DNA of 64,000 nucleotides from Actinacidiphila acidipaludis (GTDB lineage: Bacteria > Actinomycetota > Actinomycetes > Streptomycetales > Streptomycetaceae): positions 62,001 through 126,000 of the forward strand of contig NZ_JAINZZ010000013.1 in the NCBI RefSeq assembly GCF_019890725.1, written 5' to 3'. The number at the start of each line of letters is the position of its first letter. Position 1 is the stretch's first letter. Made by a program: the position numbers and the translations under genes. Positions 49,188 through 58,929 of this stretch are shown here, piece after piece. The notes beneath the pieces were generated by a model. That model saw only the letters and a list, made by a program, of their open reading frames with translations. It did not search any database and was not told the DNA's origin.

Positions 49188-49943
49188 GTGCCCGTGACCG
49201 GCTCACCGGACAGCCGCGAGGGCGACGAGCGAGGCCGTGCGGCCTCGCTCGCGGCCACGACCGCTCGCGGTATCGGACGGGGAGTGTGGAGCGGCGCCCG
49301 CCGGTCCGGACGGATGGCCAGGACCGGCCTGGGGTCGGTCAGCGAGCGGCTCATCGACACCGCGCCGCGGATTCCGGTCCGCGACCTGGCGACGCTGCGC
49401 CGGCAGTTCCCGGGGCTCGGCCCCGAGGACATCGCGGACCGGCTGATCGCCTCGGCGGTCAAGGGCACGATGACGGTCGGCGCCGGTGTGGGCGCGGCCG
49501 CGATGCTGCCCAAGCCGCCGACGATGCCGGCCGAGCTGGCGACCGAGACGCTCGGCGTCGCGGCCATCGAGTACAAGCTCATCGCCGAGCTGCACGAGGT
49601 CTACGGCCTGCGCTTCACGGGCAACGCCCGGGAGCGCGCCACCGCCTATCTCTGGGCGTGGACCGAGCAGCGCGGCATCGACGTGCTGAGGCTGTCCACC
49701 GTCAACGTGGCGCTGGGCACCGGCATGAAGCGGCAGATGCGGCAGCGCCTGCTGCGGCGGACGATCCGCCACTCGCCGTCACTGACGCCGTTCATGATCG
49801 GCGCCGCCGTCGGCGCGACCATGAACCGCCGCGAGACCCGCAAACTCGCCGAGAAGGTGCGCCGCGACCTGCGCGCCGGCCAGCAGCCCTGGCCCGCACT
49901 GCCGCCCGGCGACCGGCCGGAACCCGACCTTCCCTGGACCTGA
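49188..49943 (+). CDS. Conserved hypothetical protein
   Basis: The 251-residue protein is of a Streptomyces family I know only as hypothetical. The N-terminus is basic. A central region (about 85-145) has a Gly/Ala-rich hydrophobic segment (MTVGAGVGAAAMLPKPPTMP) and an acidic helix (ATETLGVAAIEYKLIAELHE). A second Gly/Ala segment lies near residue 205 (TPFMIGAAVGATMN), so it may associate with membrane. It starts at GTG 49188, 7 bp after the DUF4193 gene, probably in the same transcript; GTG 49194 is also possible. Confidence 0.75.
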   Translation: MPVTGSPDSREGDERGRAASLAATTARGIGRGVWSGARRSGRMARTGLGSVSERLIDTAPRIPVRDLATLRRQFPGLGPEDIADRLIASAVKGTMTVGAGVGAAAMLPKPPTMPAELATETLGVAAIEYKLIAELHEVYGLRFTGNARERATAYLWAWTEQRGIDVLRLSTVNVALGTGMKRQMRQRLLRRTIRHSPSLTPFMIGAAVGATMNRRETRKLAEKVRRDLRAGQQPWPALPPGDRPEPDLPWT

Positions 49944-50094
49944 CCGGCCTGAGGGCCCGAGGCATCCCGCGACAGGACCCCAGCCCCGCGAACAGCGGAC
50001 CGGCCCGCTGACCGGCCCGGACCCCGTCGAGGCGCCTCGCCCGGCTCCCGCCTCCCCGAGTGCCCCGAAGGTCAGCGAGGGGCCTCCGATTCCG

Positions 50095-50589
50095 CTAGAC
50101 GGCCGCCTGACCCCCGCTGGGGGCCGTCCTGACCGCCGCCAGCGCCTCCGCCAGCCGCTGCGGCGACCGCGTCGAGAGGTAGACGTACGGCGTGGGGTCC
50201 GCCGGATCGGTCACCTCCACCTTCAGCGCCGTCGGCACGTACGAGCGCATCAGCATGAACGCCCGAGGATCCGCCTTGTGCGACCGCCAGGCCACCGCCT
50301 CGGCCGGGTCCAGCACACGGGTCTCACCCAGCGCCTCCACCGGGATGCGGGCCTTGCCCGCCACCAGCGAACCGGCCACCACCCGGATCCGCGCCGAGCC
50401 GTACGAGCTGACCGCCGCACTGGCCAGGGCGGCGCCGCCGACCAGGCCGGCCAGCATCGCGAGCGGTCCGAAGGGGTACACGATCAGCGCCATCGCCACG
50501 CCCACGCCGAAGGCCATCAGCCACCAGGTACGCGGCGCGGTGAGGCGTTCGTCGTAGTCGCCGCCGGGGGAGGGCATCACACCAGACAT
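50095..50589 (-). CDS. DUF3093 family membrane protein
   Basis: The 164-residue protein has two adjacent transmembrane helices (about 22-42 and 44-64) and a soluble C-terminal domain with AVAWRSHKADPRAFMLMRS and YVYLSTRSPQRLAEAL, as in DUF3093. In mycobacteria the family member (Rv2698) is also next to dut. The function is unknown. It is transcribed convergently with the hypothetical gene at 49188; the 151-bp gap holds no clear terminator. Confidence 0.92.
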   Translation of the reverse strand: MSGVMPSPGGDYDERLTAPRTWWLMAFGVGVAMALIVYPFGPLAMLAGLVGGAALASAAVSSYGSARIRVVAGSLVAGKARIPVEALGETRVLDPAEAVAWRSHKADPRAFMLMRSYVPTALKVEVTDPADPTPYVYLSTRSPQRLAEALAAVRTAPSGGQAAV

Positions 50590-50616
50590 GGCACAAGACT
50601 GCCATGCCCCGCCGGG

Positions 50617-51501
50617 TCATCTGCCGCGGAGGCGCGCCAGCGCACGGGTGACCCGCGGCGGAGCCGTGCGCAGTCCGGTGGCGAGCTGCTTGACGCGGTC
50701 GGACGCCGCGGTCGGGGCGACCGCGTCCAGCACCGCGGTGGACCGCGCGCCGCCGCCCACCAGATACCGCGGCAGCGGGCGCCGCGCGGTCAGCGCCTTG
50801 CGTACCGCCAGCGCGACCGGGCGCGGGCCCGGCAGGTTGCGCGCCCCGCGCAGCACCTCGCCCGCGGCGGCGTACTGCTCGGCGTAGGCCGAGGCGTGCT
50901 CGTCCGGCAGCAGCTCGGCGCCGGCCTCCCAGATGCCGGTGTCGCAGGATCCCGGCTCCACCAGGCTGACCTTCACCCCGAACGGCTCGGTCTCCATGCG
51001 CAGAGCATCGGTCACCGACTCCAGGCCGCGCTTGCTCGCGCAGTACCAGCCCAGCATCGGCAGCGAGACCCGGCCGGCGATCGACGACACGTTGACGATC
51101 CGGCCGGCCCGCCGCTCGCGCATCGCCGGCAGCACGAGCCGGGCGATCCGGGCCGGCGCCACCAGATTGGTCTCCAGCTGCTGCCGCACGAGTTCGTCGT
51201 CCACGTCCTCGACCGCGCCCGGCTGGGCGAACCCGGCGTTGTTGACCACCGCCCACGGGCCGCCGTCCGTCATACCGGCGATCCGGGTGAACGCCTGCAC
51301 GCAGGAGGTCGGGTCGGCGACGTCCAGCAGCACCGTGCGGACCGCGGCCCCGGTGCTCGCCACCTGGTCGCGGAGGGTGCGCGCGCACTCCTCGCTGCGG
51401 ACCGTGCCGATGACGTCGAAGCCGGTGTGGGCCAGCTCCAGCGCGATGGCCCGGCCGATGCCGCGGCCGGCTCCGGTGACGACGACGCTCCTGGGATTCA
51501 T
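50617..51501 (-). CDS. Short-chain dehydrogenase/reductase
   Basis: The 294-residue classical SDR has the cofactor motif TGAGRGIG (residues 9-16), NNAG (about 88-91), the catalytic serine in NVSSIAG and the YCASK tyrosine/lysine motif (about 154-158). The arginine at the end of beta-2 (TVRSEE) suggests NADP preference. The C-terminal extension (VRKALTARRPLPRYLVGGG) resembles retinol-dehydrogenase-like SDRs. The substrate is unknown. It is divergent from the thioesterase gene and 27 bp upstream of the DUF3093 gene, probably one transcript. Confidence 0.92.
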   Translation of the reverse strand: MNPRSVVVTGAGRGIGRAIALELAHTGFDVIGTVRSEECARTLRDQVASTGAAVRTVLLDVADPTSCVQAFTRIAGMTDGGPWAVVNNAGFAQPGAVEDVDDELVRQQLETNLVAPARIARLVLPAMRERRAGRIVNVSSIAGRVSLPMLGWYCASKRGLESVTDALRMETEPFGVKVSLVEPGSCDTGIWEAGAELLPDEHASAYAEQYAAAGEVLRGARNLPGPRPVALAVRKALTARRPLPRYLVGGGARSTAVLDAVAPTAASDRVKQLATGLRTAPPRVTRALARLRGR

Positions 51502-51642
51502 CCGGACTCCGGGGGTACGAGGACGAGGTGCGGGGGCCGGCGGGCGACGTCGCGCCCGCGCGCGGCACGTGCGGGACCACCCGCATCGGGTGCGACCCCG
51601 CAGTGCAACGGATGCCGGACGGGAAAGGATCCCGCAGGAGGG

Positions 51643-51648
51643 TAGGGT
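51643..51648 (+). promoter_or_regulatory. -10 box TAGGGT, probable leaderless start
   Basis: TAGGGT lies 7 nt before the GTG at 51656. An AGGAGG exists but is about 16 nt from the start, too far to act as an RBS, and overlaps the promoter. Confidence 0.5.
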
Positions 51649-51655
51649 CTCGGGC

Positions 51656-52261
51656 GTGAGTGCAGCCACGACACCTCCGGGGAGCGGCAGGCCGGGCCTG
51701 ACGCCGCCTCCCGACGCGACACCGCCCGTGCGGCACCCCGACGCCCCGGCGCCGGGAGAACTGCTGGGCGCCCACTACGACCAGTGCTTCGGCTGCGGCG
51801 AACAGCAGCCGCACGGGCTGCACCTGGCCGCCCGGGCCGGCGAGGGTGTCAGCGTCACCGCCGAGTTCACCGTGCAGCCCGCGCACCAGGGCGCGCCCGG
51901 GCTGGCGCACGGCGGGGTGCTCGTGTCCGCGCTCGACGAGACGCTGGGCTCGCTCAACTGGCTGCTGCGCGTCATCGCCGTCACCGGCCGGCTGGAGTCC
52001 GACTTCGTGCGGCCGGTGCCGGTCGGCGCCACCCTGCACCTGTCGGCGCGCTGCACCGCGGTCGCCGGCCGCAAGATCTACAGCTCGGCCGAGGGCCGGG
52101 TCGGCGGCCCCGACGGACCGGTCGCGGTCCGCGCCGACGCCCTGTTCATCGAGGTCAAGCTCGACCACTTCACCGCCAACGGCCGCCCCGAGGAGATCAG
52201 CGCGGCCATGGCCGACCCCGACCAGGTCAAGGTCGCCCGCGCCTTCGAGGTGAACCCGTGA
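51656..52261 (+). CDS. PaaI-type hotdog thioesterase
   Basis: The 201-residue protein has a Pro-rich N-terminus (1-38), a CFGCGEQQPHGL motif (about 43-54), and a hotdog fold with the catalytic region HQGAPGLAHGGVLVSALDETLG near residues 82-102. It probably hydrolyses acyl-CoA thioesters. The GTG start at 51656 follows a leaderless -10 box, and the stop overlaps the dut start as GTGA. The association with dut is conserved in some actinobacteria but its meaning is unclear. Confidence 0.9.
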   Translation: MSAATTPPGSGRPGLTPPPDATPPVRHPDAPAPGELLGAHYDQCFGCGEQQPHGLHLAARAGEGVSVTAEFTVQPAHQGAPGLAHGGVLVSALDETLGSLNWLLRVIAVTGRLESDFVRPVPVGATLHLSARCTAVAGRKIYSSAEGRVGGPDGPVAVRADALFIEVKLDHFTANGRPEEISAAMADPDQVKVARAFEVNP

Positions 52262-52773
52262 GCGTCGACGTCCTGCTGCGCCGCCTCGACCCGTCCGTCC
52301 CCGTGCCGGCGTACGCGCACCCCGGGGACGCCGGCGTCGACCTGGTGACCACCGAGGCCGCGGAGCTCGCGCCCGGGGAGCGGGCCATGCTCCCCACCGG
52401 CATCGCGATCGCCCTGCCCGACGGTTACGCGGCCTTCGTGCACCCCCGCTCCGGCCTGGCCGCGCGCTGCGGAGTGGCGATGGTGAATGCCCCGGGAACG
52501 GTCGATGCCGGGTACCGTGGAGAGATCAAGGTGATCGTGGTCAATCTCGACCCCCGCGAGAGCGTCAGCTTCGAACGGGGCGACCGGATCGCCCAACTGG
52601 TCGTCCAGCAGGTCGAGCGGGTCCGCTTCCACGAAGTGGCGGAGCTGCCCGGTTCTGCCAGGGCCGCGGGGGGCTTCGGCTCCACGGGGGGTCACGCCGC
52701 GGTGGAGACGCCGTCGGCGGGCACGTCCAGCAACGGATACGCAGCGGTCGGCACCGACCGGGAAGGACAGTGA
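52258..52773 (+). CDS. dut: dUTP diphosphatase
   Basis: The 171-residue trimeric dUTPase converts dUTP to dUMP and diphosphate, keeping uracil out of DNA. All five motifs are present: HPGDAGVDL, HPRSGLA, NAPGTVDAGYRGE with the catalytic aspartate, GDRIAQLV, and the C-terminal GGFGSTG arm. The tail beyond motif V is about 20 residues longer than usual. The GTG at 52258 overlaps the thioesterase stop, and DUF3710 follows at once. Confidence 0.97.
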   Translation: MSVDVLLRRLDPSVPVPAYAHPGDAGVDLVTTEAAELAPGERAMLPTGIAIALPDGYAAFVHPRSGLAARCGVAMVNAPGTVDAGYRGEIKVIVVNLDPRESVSFERGDRIAQLVVQQVERVRFHEVAELPGSARAAGGFGSTGGHAAVETPSAGTSSNGYAAVGTDREGQ

Positions 52774-52775
52774 CC

Positions 52776-53552
52776 GTGTTCCGTCGTCGCAAGGAGCGCG
52801 AAGACGCCATCGACGAGTTCGACGAGGCCCAGGCCCCGGACGAGTCGACCGAGGACGCCCGGGAGCCGGACCACTCCGGTGACGGTGAGGGGTCCCGGTA
52901 CAACCTTCCGCCCGCCCCGCGCCCCGACGGGCCGTGGGATCTGAGCGAGGTGAAGGAGCCCGGCGAGGGCCGGGTGGACCTGGGCGGACTGTTCGTGCCC
53001 GGCGTCGAGGGCATGGAGCTGCGGGTCGAGGTGGCCGGCGAGTCCATCGTCGCGGCGACCGTGGTGCTGCGCGACAGCGCCGTCCAGCTGCAGGGGTTCG
53101 CCGCCCCGAAGTCCGAGGGCATCTGGGGCGAGGTGCGGGACGAGATCGCGTCCGGCATCACCCAGCAGGGCGGCATCGTCGACGAGGTCGAGGGTCCGCT
53201 CGGCTGGGAGCTGCGCGCCCAGGTCCCGGTGCAGCTGCCCGACGGCACCAACGGCGTGCAGCTCGTGCGCTTCGTCGGCTGCGACGGCCCGCGCTGGTTC
53301 CTGCGCGGTGTGATCTCCGGCCAGGGCGCGGTCCAGCCCCAGGCGGCGGGCGTGCTGGAGGCGGTCTTCCGCGACACCGTGGTGGTGCGCGGCGAGGCCC
53401 CGATGGCACCCCGCGACCCGATCGTCCTCAAGCTGCCGACCGACGCGCAGATGGTGCCGGACGGCGCCGCCCCCGAGCAGGGCGAGGGCTCGAAGTTCGG
53501 CGACGGGATCGACCCGATGCGCCGCGGCCCGGAGATCACCGAGCTGCACTGA
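52776..53552 (+). CDS. DUF3710 family protein
   Basis: The 258-residue soluble protein has an acidic disordered N-terminus (to about residue 50), then the conserved core (PWDLSEVKEPGEGRVDLGGL, GMELRVEV, VQLVRFVGCDGPRWFLRGVI). DUF3710 is an actinobacterial family of unknown function, adjacent to dut also in mycobacteria (Rv2696c). I chose the GTG at 52776 because GGAAGG lies 9 nt upstream; the GTG at 52770 is too close to it. Confidence 0.92.
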   Translation: MFRRRKEREDAIDEFDEAQAPDESTEDAREPDHSGDGEGSRYNLPPAPRPDGPWDLSEVKEPGEGRVDLGGLFVPGVEGMELRVEVAGESIVAATVVLRDSAVQLQGFAAPKSEGIWGEVRDEIASGITQQGGIVDEVEGPLGWELRAQVPVQLPDGTNGVQLVRFVGCDGPRWFLRGVISGQGAVQPQAAGVLEAVFRDTVVVRGEAPMAPRDPIVLKLPTDAQMVPDGAAPEQGEGSKFGDGIDPMRRGPEITELH

Positions 53553-53567
53553 GCCAGCACCCCCGTA

Positions 53568-53601
53568 TGCAAGAGATGAGCATGTGCAAGAGATGAGCAT
53601 G
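53568..53601. repeat. 17-bp perfect tandem repeat x2
   Basis: TGCAAGAGATGAGCATG occurs twice head to tail (53568-53584, 53585-53601), 16 bp after the DUF3710 stop. It is AT-rich for this genome and probably not coding. Confidence 0.8.
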
Positions 53602-53640
53602 CGGACGCAAATCCGGCGGTAGTTCGCCTGAAACCGTTGC

Positions 53641-53684
53641 AGAGATCACCGGTCGCCGATACGTTCGGCGACCGGGTGATCTCT
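53641..53684. terminator. Strong terminator after DUF3710
   Basis: AGAGATCACCGGTCGCCG (53641-53658) pairs with 53666-53684, with a single bulged G, around a 7-nt loop, followed by TTCGCC. It ends the thioesterase-dut-DUF3710 transcript. Confidence 0.85.
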
Positions 53685-53795
53685 TTCGCCCGCGCGGACA
53701 CGGGGGTTGGCGGGTACATGGGGGCAACAGGCATACGGCCGGGGGCCGTTGCCCGGCGCCGCCCGGCCGCCCCCTGCCGCCGTCCGCGGCGGCGC

Positions 53796-54196
53796 CCACC
53801 GAACAGCCCCCGGGTGCTCTTCGCCGACGAACCCACCGGCGAACTCGACACCGCCGGCGGAGAGGAGGTGTTCGCCGCGCTGCGCCGCGCCAACGAGGAA
53901 CTGGGCGTCACGGTCCTGATCGTTACCCACGACCCGATGGTTTCCGGCCAGGTGAGGCGTACCGTACGGATACGCGACGGCCGCACCGCCACCGAGGTGC
54001 TGCGACCGTCCCAGGGCGCCGGGGAGGAGTACGCGGTGCTCGACCGGGTGGGGCGGCTCCAACTGCCCCGCGAGTACGCCGAGCGCTACGGTCTGCGCCG
54101 CCGGGTGCGGCTGACGGCGGAGCGCGATCACATCGGGGTCTGGCCCGACCGTGACGGGGACGGCACGGACGCGGGCCGGCAGGGGGAGGAAGAAGC

Positions 54197-54200
<4 letters not shown>
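53796..54200 (+). pseudogene. 5'-truncated ABC transporter ATPase with AbrB-like tail
   Basis: Homology begins abruptly at NSPRVLFADEPTGELD, i.e. at Walker B. The Walker A, Q-loop and signature motif are missing; upstream of 53796 the frame is a meaningless Arg/Pro-rich stretch running back into the terminator. What remains is the D-loop, the switch (VTHDPM) and a C-terminal extension (EEYAVLDRVGRLQLPREYAE, RRRVRLTAERDHIGVWPD) that resembles an AbrB/MazE swapped-hairpin DNA-binding fold. The stop overlaps the next ATPase gene (ATGA). It is a remnant of an FtsX-type exporter operon whose permease has been lost. Confidence 0.8.
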
Positions 54201-54931
<731 letters not shown>

Positions 54932-54971
54932 CCGGCGCCGCACGGCGGTCGGACGACCGGCCGGCTGTCCT

Positions 54972-54995
54972 GCCGGGGCCTTCGGAGGCCCCGGC
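54972..54995. terminator. Terminator after the orphan ATPase
   Basis: GCCGGGGCC (54972-54980) pairs with GGCCCCGGC (54987-54995) around a 6-nt loop that can close by one more T-A pair. Confidence 0.7.
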
Positions 54996-55159
54996 GCGAA
55001 CCCATACGCGTTCTTGACGCCGGCCGGGCCCCGCGCCCGGCCCGCCGGCCCGGGCGGCCGCCTAGGATCGCACAACGTGTCCACGACCAGGCGGCAGTCC
55101 GTCCACCCCCGCGCGTACCGGGCCTCGCGAGCGCCCGGGCGCGGGAGGACGATTGAGCC

Positions 55160-57721
55160 ATGAGACGCGGCACGCTGCGCATCCACCTCGGGGCGGCACC
55201 CGGGGTGGGCAAGACCTACGCGATGCTCGCCGAGGCGCACCGCCGGGTGGAGCGCGGCGGTGACGTGGTCGTCGGCTACGTCGAACACCACGCCAGGCCC
55301 CGCACCGAGGCTATGGCGGCCGGCCTCGAGGAGCTGCCGCGCCTGCGGTTCGAGCACCGCGGGAGCCCGCTGACCGAGATGGACGTCGACGCGGTGCTGC
55401 GCCGCGCGCCGCAGACCGTCCTGGTCGACGAACTCGCCCACACCAACGCCCCCGGCTCCCGCAACGCCAAGCGCTGGCAGGACGTCGAGGAGCTGCTGCG
55501 GGCCGGCATCGACGTGGTCTCCACCGTCGACATCCAGCACCTGGAGTCCCTCGGCGACGTCGTGGAGTCGATCACCGGCGTCCGGCAGCAGGAGACCGTG
55601 CCGGACGAGGTGGTGCGCCGCGCCGACCAGATCGAACTGGTCGACATGTCGCCCCAGGCGCTGCGCCGCCGTATGGCCCACGGCAACATCTACCCGCCCG
55701 ACCGCGTCGACGCGGCGCTGTCCAACTGGTTCCGCCCCGGCAACCTGACCGCGCTGCGCGAGCTGGCGCTGCTGTGGACCGCCGACCGGGCCGACGAGTA
55801 CCTGCAGCAGTACCGCGCCGACCACCGCATATCGGCCGCCTGGCAGGCCCGCGAGCGGATCGTCGTCGGCCTGACCGGCGGGCCCGAGGGCCGCACCCTG
55901 ATCCGCCGGGCCGCCCGCATGGCCGCCAAGGCCTCCGGCAGCGAGATCCTGGCCGTCCACATCGTGCACGGTGAGGGCGCGGCGCCGGGCTCGGCGAAGG
56001 AGCTGGCGGTCCAGCGGACCCTGGTCGAGGATCTCGGGGGCACCTTCCACCACGTCGTCGGCGGCGACGTGCCCGGCGCCCTGCTGGACTTCGCCCGGGG
56101 CGTCGACGCCACCCAGATCGTCCTCGGCACCAGCCGCCGCAAGGCCTGGCAGTACGCCCTCGGGCCCGGGGTCGGTGCGACCGTCGCCCGCGAGTCCGAC
56201 GACATCGACGTGCACATCGTCACCCACGAACAGGCCGCCAAGGGCCGCGGGCTGCCGGCCGCCCGCGGGGCGAGCCTCGGCCGGTCCCGGATCGTCGCCG
56301 GCTGGCTGACCGGCGTCGGCGGACCCGCGCTGCTCACCGTCGTGCTGAGTCAGTTCCACCCCGGCCCGGGCCAGGCCATCGACATGCTGCTGTTCCTGAC
56401 CATGACGGTGGCCGCGGCCCTGGTCGGCGGCCTGCTGCCGGCGCTCGCCTCGGCGCTGCTCGGCTCCCTGCTGCTGAACTTCTTCTTCACCCCGCCCACT
56501 CACTCCTTCACCATCGCCCAACCCGAGAACATCGTGGCGATCGTGATCTTCGTGGTGGTGGGCGCGGCCGTCGCCTCCGTGGTCTACCTCGCCGCCCGCC
56601 GCACCCAGCAGGCGGCCAGACTCGCGGCCGAGGCCGAGATCCTCTCCCACCTCGCGGGCAGCGTGCTGCGCGGCGAGAGCTCACTGGAGGCCCTGCTGGC
56701 CCGGGTCCGGGAGACCTTCGCAATGGACTCCGCGGCGCTGCTGGAACGCACCGGCGAACGCGGTGCCTGGACGCGCGCCGCCGGCGTCGGCGGCCATCCG
56801 CCGTCGCGGCCCGAGGAGGCCGACGTGGAGGTCGCCGTCAGCGACCGGCTGACGCTGGCCCTGACAGGGCGGGTGCTGCCCGCCTCCGACCGCCGGGTGC
56901 TCTCCGCCTTCGCCGCGCAGGCCGCGGTGGTGCTCGACCGCGAGCGGCTGGCCGGTGAGGCGGCCCGGAGCAGGGAGCTGGCCGAGGGCAACCGGATCCG
57001 CACCGCGTTGCTCGCCGCCGTCTCCCACGACCTGCGCACCCCGCTCGCCGGCATCAAGGCGTCGGTGTCCAGCCTGCGCTCGGCGGACGTGGCCTGGTCG
57101 CCGGAAGACGAGGCGGAGCTGCTGGCGGGCATCGAGGACGGCGCCGACCGCCTGGACCACCTCGTCGGCAACCTCCTCGACATGTCCCGGCTCCAGACCG
57201 GCACCGTCACCCCGCTCATCCGCGTCGTCGACGTGGACGAGGTGGTGCCGATGGCGCTCGGCGGGGTGCCGAAGAACAGCGTGGCCCTCGACATCCCCGA
57301 GAGCCTGCCCATGGTCGCCGTCGACCCGGGCCTGCTGGAGCGCAGCGTCGCCAACATCGTCGAGAACGCCGTCAAGTACAGCCCGCCCGGCAGCAAGGTG
57401 CTGGTCGCGGCGAGCGCGCTCGGCGACCGGGTGGAGGTGCGGGTCGTCGACCGCGGGCCGGGCGTGCCCGAGAGCGCCCGGGAGCACATCTTCGAGCCCT
57501 TCCAGCGCTACGGCGACGCGCCCCGCGGCACCGGTGTGGGGCTCGGCCTCGCCGTCGCCCGCGGCTTCGCCGAGGCCGTCGGCGGCACGCTGCAGGCCGA
57601 GGACACTCCGGGCGGCGGACTCACCATGGTCCTGACCCTGCCCGCCGCCGCGGGCGTGCCCACCGCCGGCGCCCGCCAGGCCGGCGCGGACGGCACACCG
57701 GCGTTCGGACGGCCCGGATGA
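55160..57721 (+). CDS. kdpD: Sensor histidine kinase KdpD
   Basis: The 853-residue potassium/turgor sensor has an N-terminal KdpD domain (1-210; P-loop GAAPGVGKTY, then VDELAHTNAPGSRN), a USP-like domain (about 235-360), four transmembrane helices of DUF4118 (about 375-480) and a GAF-like region (about 500-600). HisKA with His623 (VSHDLRTPL) and HATPase_c (NIVENAVKYS, GLGLAVARGF) follow. KdpD normally controls the Kdp-ATPase; no kdpFABC genes are in this window. The kdpE frame opens with an ATGA overlap at its stop. Confidence 0.96.
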   Translation: MRRGTLRIHLGAAPGVGKTYAMLAEAHRRVERGGDVVVGYVEHHARPRTEAMAAGLEELPRLRFEHRGSPLTEMDVDAVLRRAPQTVLVDELAHTNAPGSRNAKRWQDVEELLRAGIDVVSTVDIQHLESLGDVVESITGVRQQETVPDEVVRRADQIELVDMSPQALRRRMAHGNIYPPDRVDAALSNWFRPGNLTALRELALLWTADRADEYLQQYRADHRISAAWQARERIVVGLTGGPEGRTLIRRAARMAAKASGSEILAVHIVHGEGAAPGSAKELAVQRTLVEDLGGTFHHVVGGDVPGALLDFARGVDATQIVLGTSRRKAWQYALGPGVGATVARESDDIDVHIVTHEQAAKGRGLPAARGASLGRSRIVAGWLTGVGGPALLTVVLSQFHPGPGQAIDMLLFLTMTVAAALVGGLLPALASALLGSLLLNFFFTPPTHSFTIAQPENIVAIVIFVVVGAAVASVVYLAARRTQQAARLAAEAEILSHLAGSVLRGESSLEALLARVRETFAMDSAALLERTGERGAWTRAAGVGGHPPSRPEEADVEVAVSDRLTLALTGRVLPASDRRVLSAFAAQAAVVLDRERLAGEAARSRELAEGNRIRTALLAAVSHDLRTPLAGIKASVSSLRSADVAWSPEDEAELLAGIEDGADRLDHLVGNLLDMSRLQTGTVTPLIRVVDVDEVVPMALGGVPKNSVALDIPESLPMVAVDPGLLERSVANIVENAVKYSPPGSKVLVAASALGDRVEVRVVDRGPGVPESAREHIFEPFQRYGDAPRGTGVGLGLAVARGFAEAVGGTLQAEDTPGGGLTMVLTLPAAAGVPTAGARQAGADGTPAFGRPG

Positions 57722-57786
57722 CCGGAACCGCGCCGACGGCGCACACGGCGCAGCGGTCGGCGCACACGACAGAAGAGAGAACACGC

Positions 57787-58470
<684 letters not shown>

Positions 58471-58514
58471 CGACCGCCCCATCTGCGGTCTCTGGAACTG
58501 ACCCGTACGGCCGG

Positions 58515-58520
58515 TACCCT
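58515..58520 (+). promoter_or_regulatory. -10 box TACCCT, probable leaderless start
   Basis: TACCCT lies 7 nt before the ATG at 58528, and no RBS is present. Confidence 0.4.
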
Positions 58521-58527
58521 TGGCGGC

Positions 58528-58926
58528 ATGAGTGGTGCCACGCGATCCGATCGGCCGGCGGGCCGTTTCCGCCGCATGCTCGACCGCCTGTCCTCCACTC
58601 AGGAGGAACTGCTCTCGGAAGAGCTGCAGGAGGACACCCGGGCCACCGGCTGCACCCCGATCGGGGACTGTTCCGACCGCCAGATCGTCTCCGTGACCGG
58701 TACGCTGCGTACGGTCACGCTGCGTCCTCGGGCGGGCGTGCCCGCACTGGAAGCCGAGCTCTTCGACGGGTCCGCCGCGCTCGACGTGGTGTGGCTGGGC
58801 CGTCGCAGCATCGCCGGCATAGAACCCGGGCGCAGGATCATCGCGTCCGGCCGGGTCGCCATGAACCGGGGCCGTCCGGTGCTGTTCAACCCCAAGTACG
58901 AGCTGCGTCCGGTCGGACAGGAGTAA
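58528..58926 (+). CDS. OB-fold nucleic-acid-binding protein
   Basis: The 132-residue protein has a helical N-terminus with EELLSEELQED (about 26-36) and an OB-fold barrel (about 50-128: VSVTGTLRTVTLRP, ALEAELFDGSAALDVVWLGR, GRRIIASGRVAMNRGRPVLFNP). This resembles the anticodon-binding/OB tRNA family. In mycobacteria the equivalent gene (Rv2694c) is in the same place. The function is unknown. DUF3159 follows 3 bp later, so they form an operon. Confidence 0.93.
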   Translation: MSGATRSDRPAGRFRRMLDRLSSTQEELLSEELQEDTRATGCTPIGDCSDRQIVSVTGTLRTVTLRPRAGVPALEAELFDGSAALDVVWLGRRSIAGIEPGRRIIASGRVAMNRGRPVLFNPKYELRPVGQE

Positions 58927-58929
58927 CAG

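Noticed and set aside
53637..53795. ATG at 53637 as the start of the truncated ATPase
   Set aside because: The first 50 codons run through the terminator hairpin and have no ABC similarity; the homologous part begins near 53796.
57718..57786. kdpE start at the ATGA overlap with kdpD
   Set aside because: It would add 23 residues absent from KdpE proteins; the ATG at 57787 has an RBS and gives the normal N-terminus.
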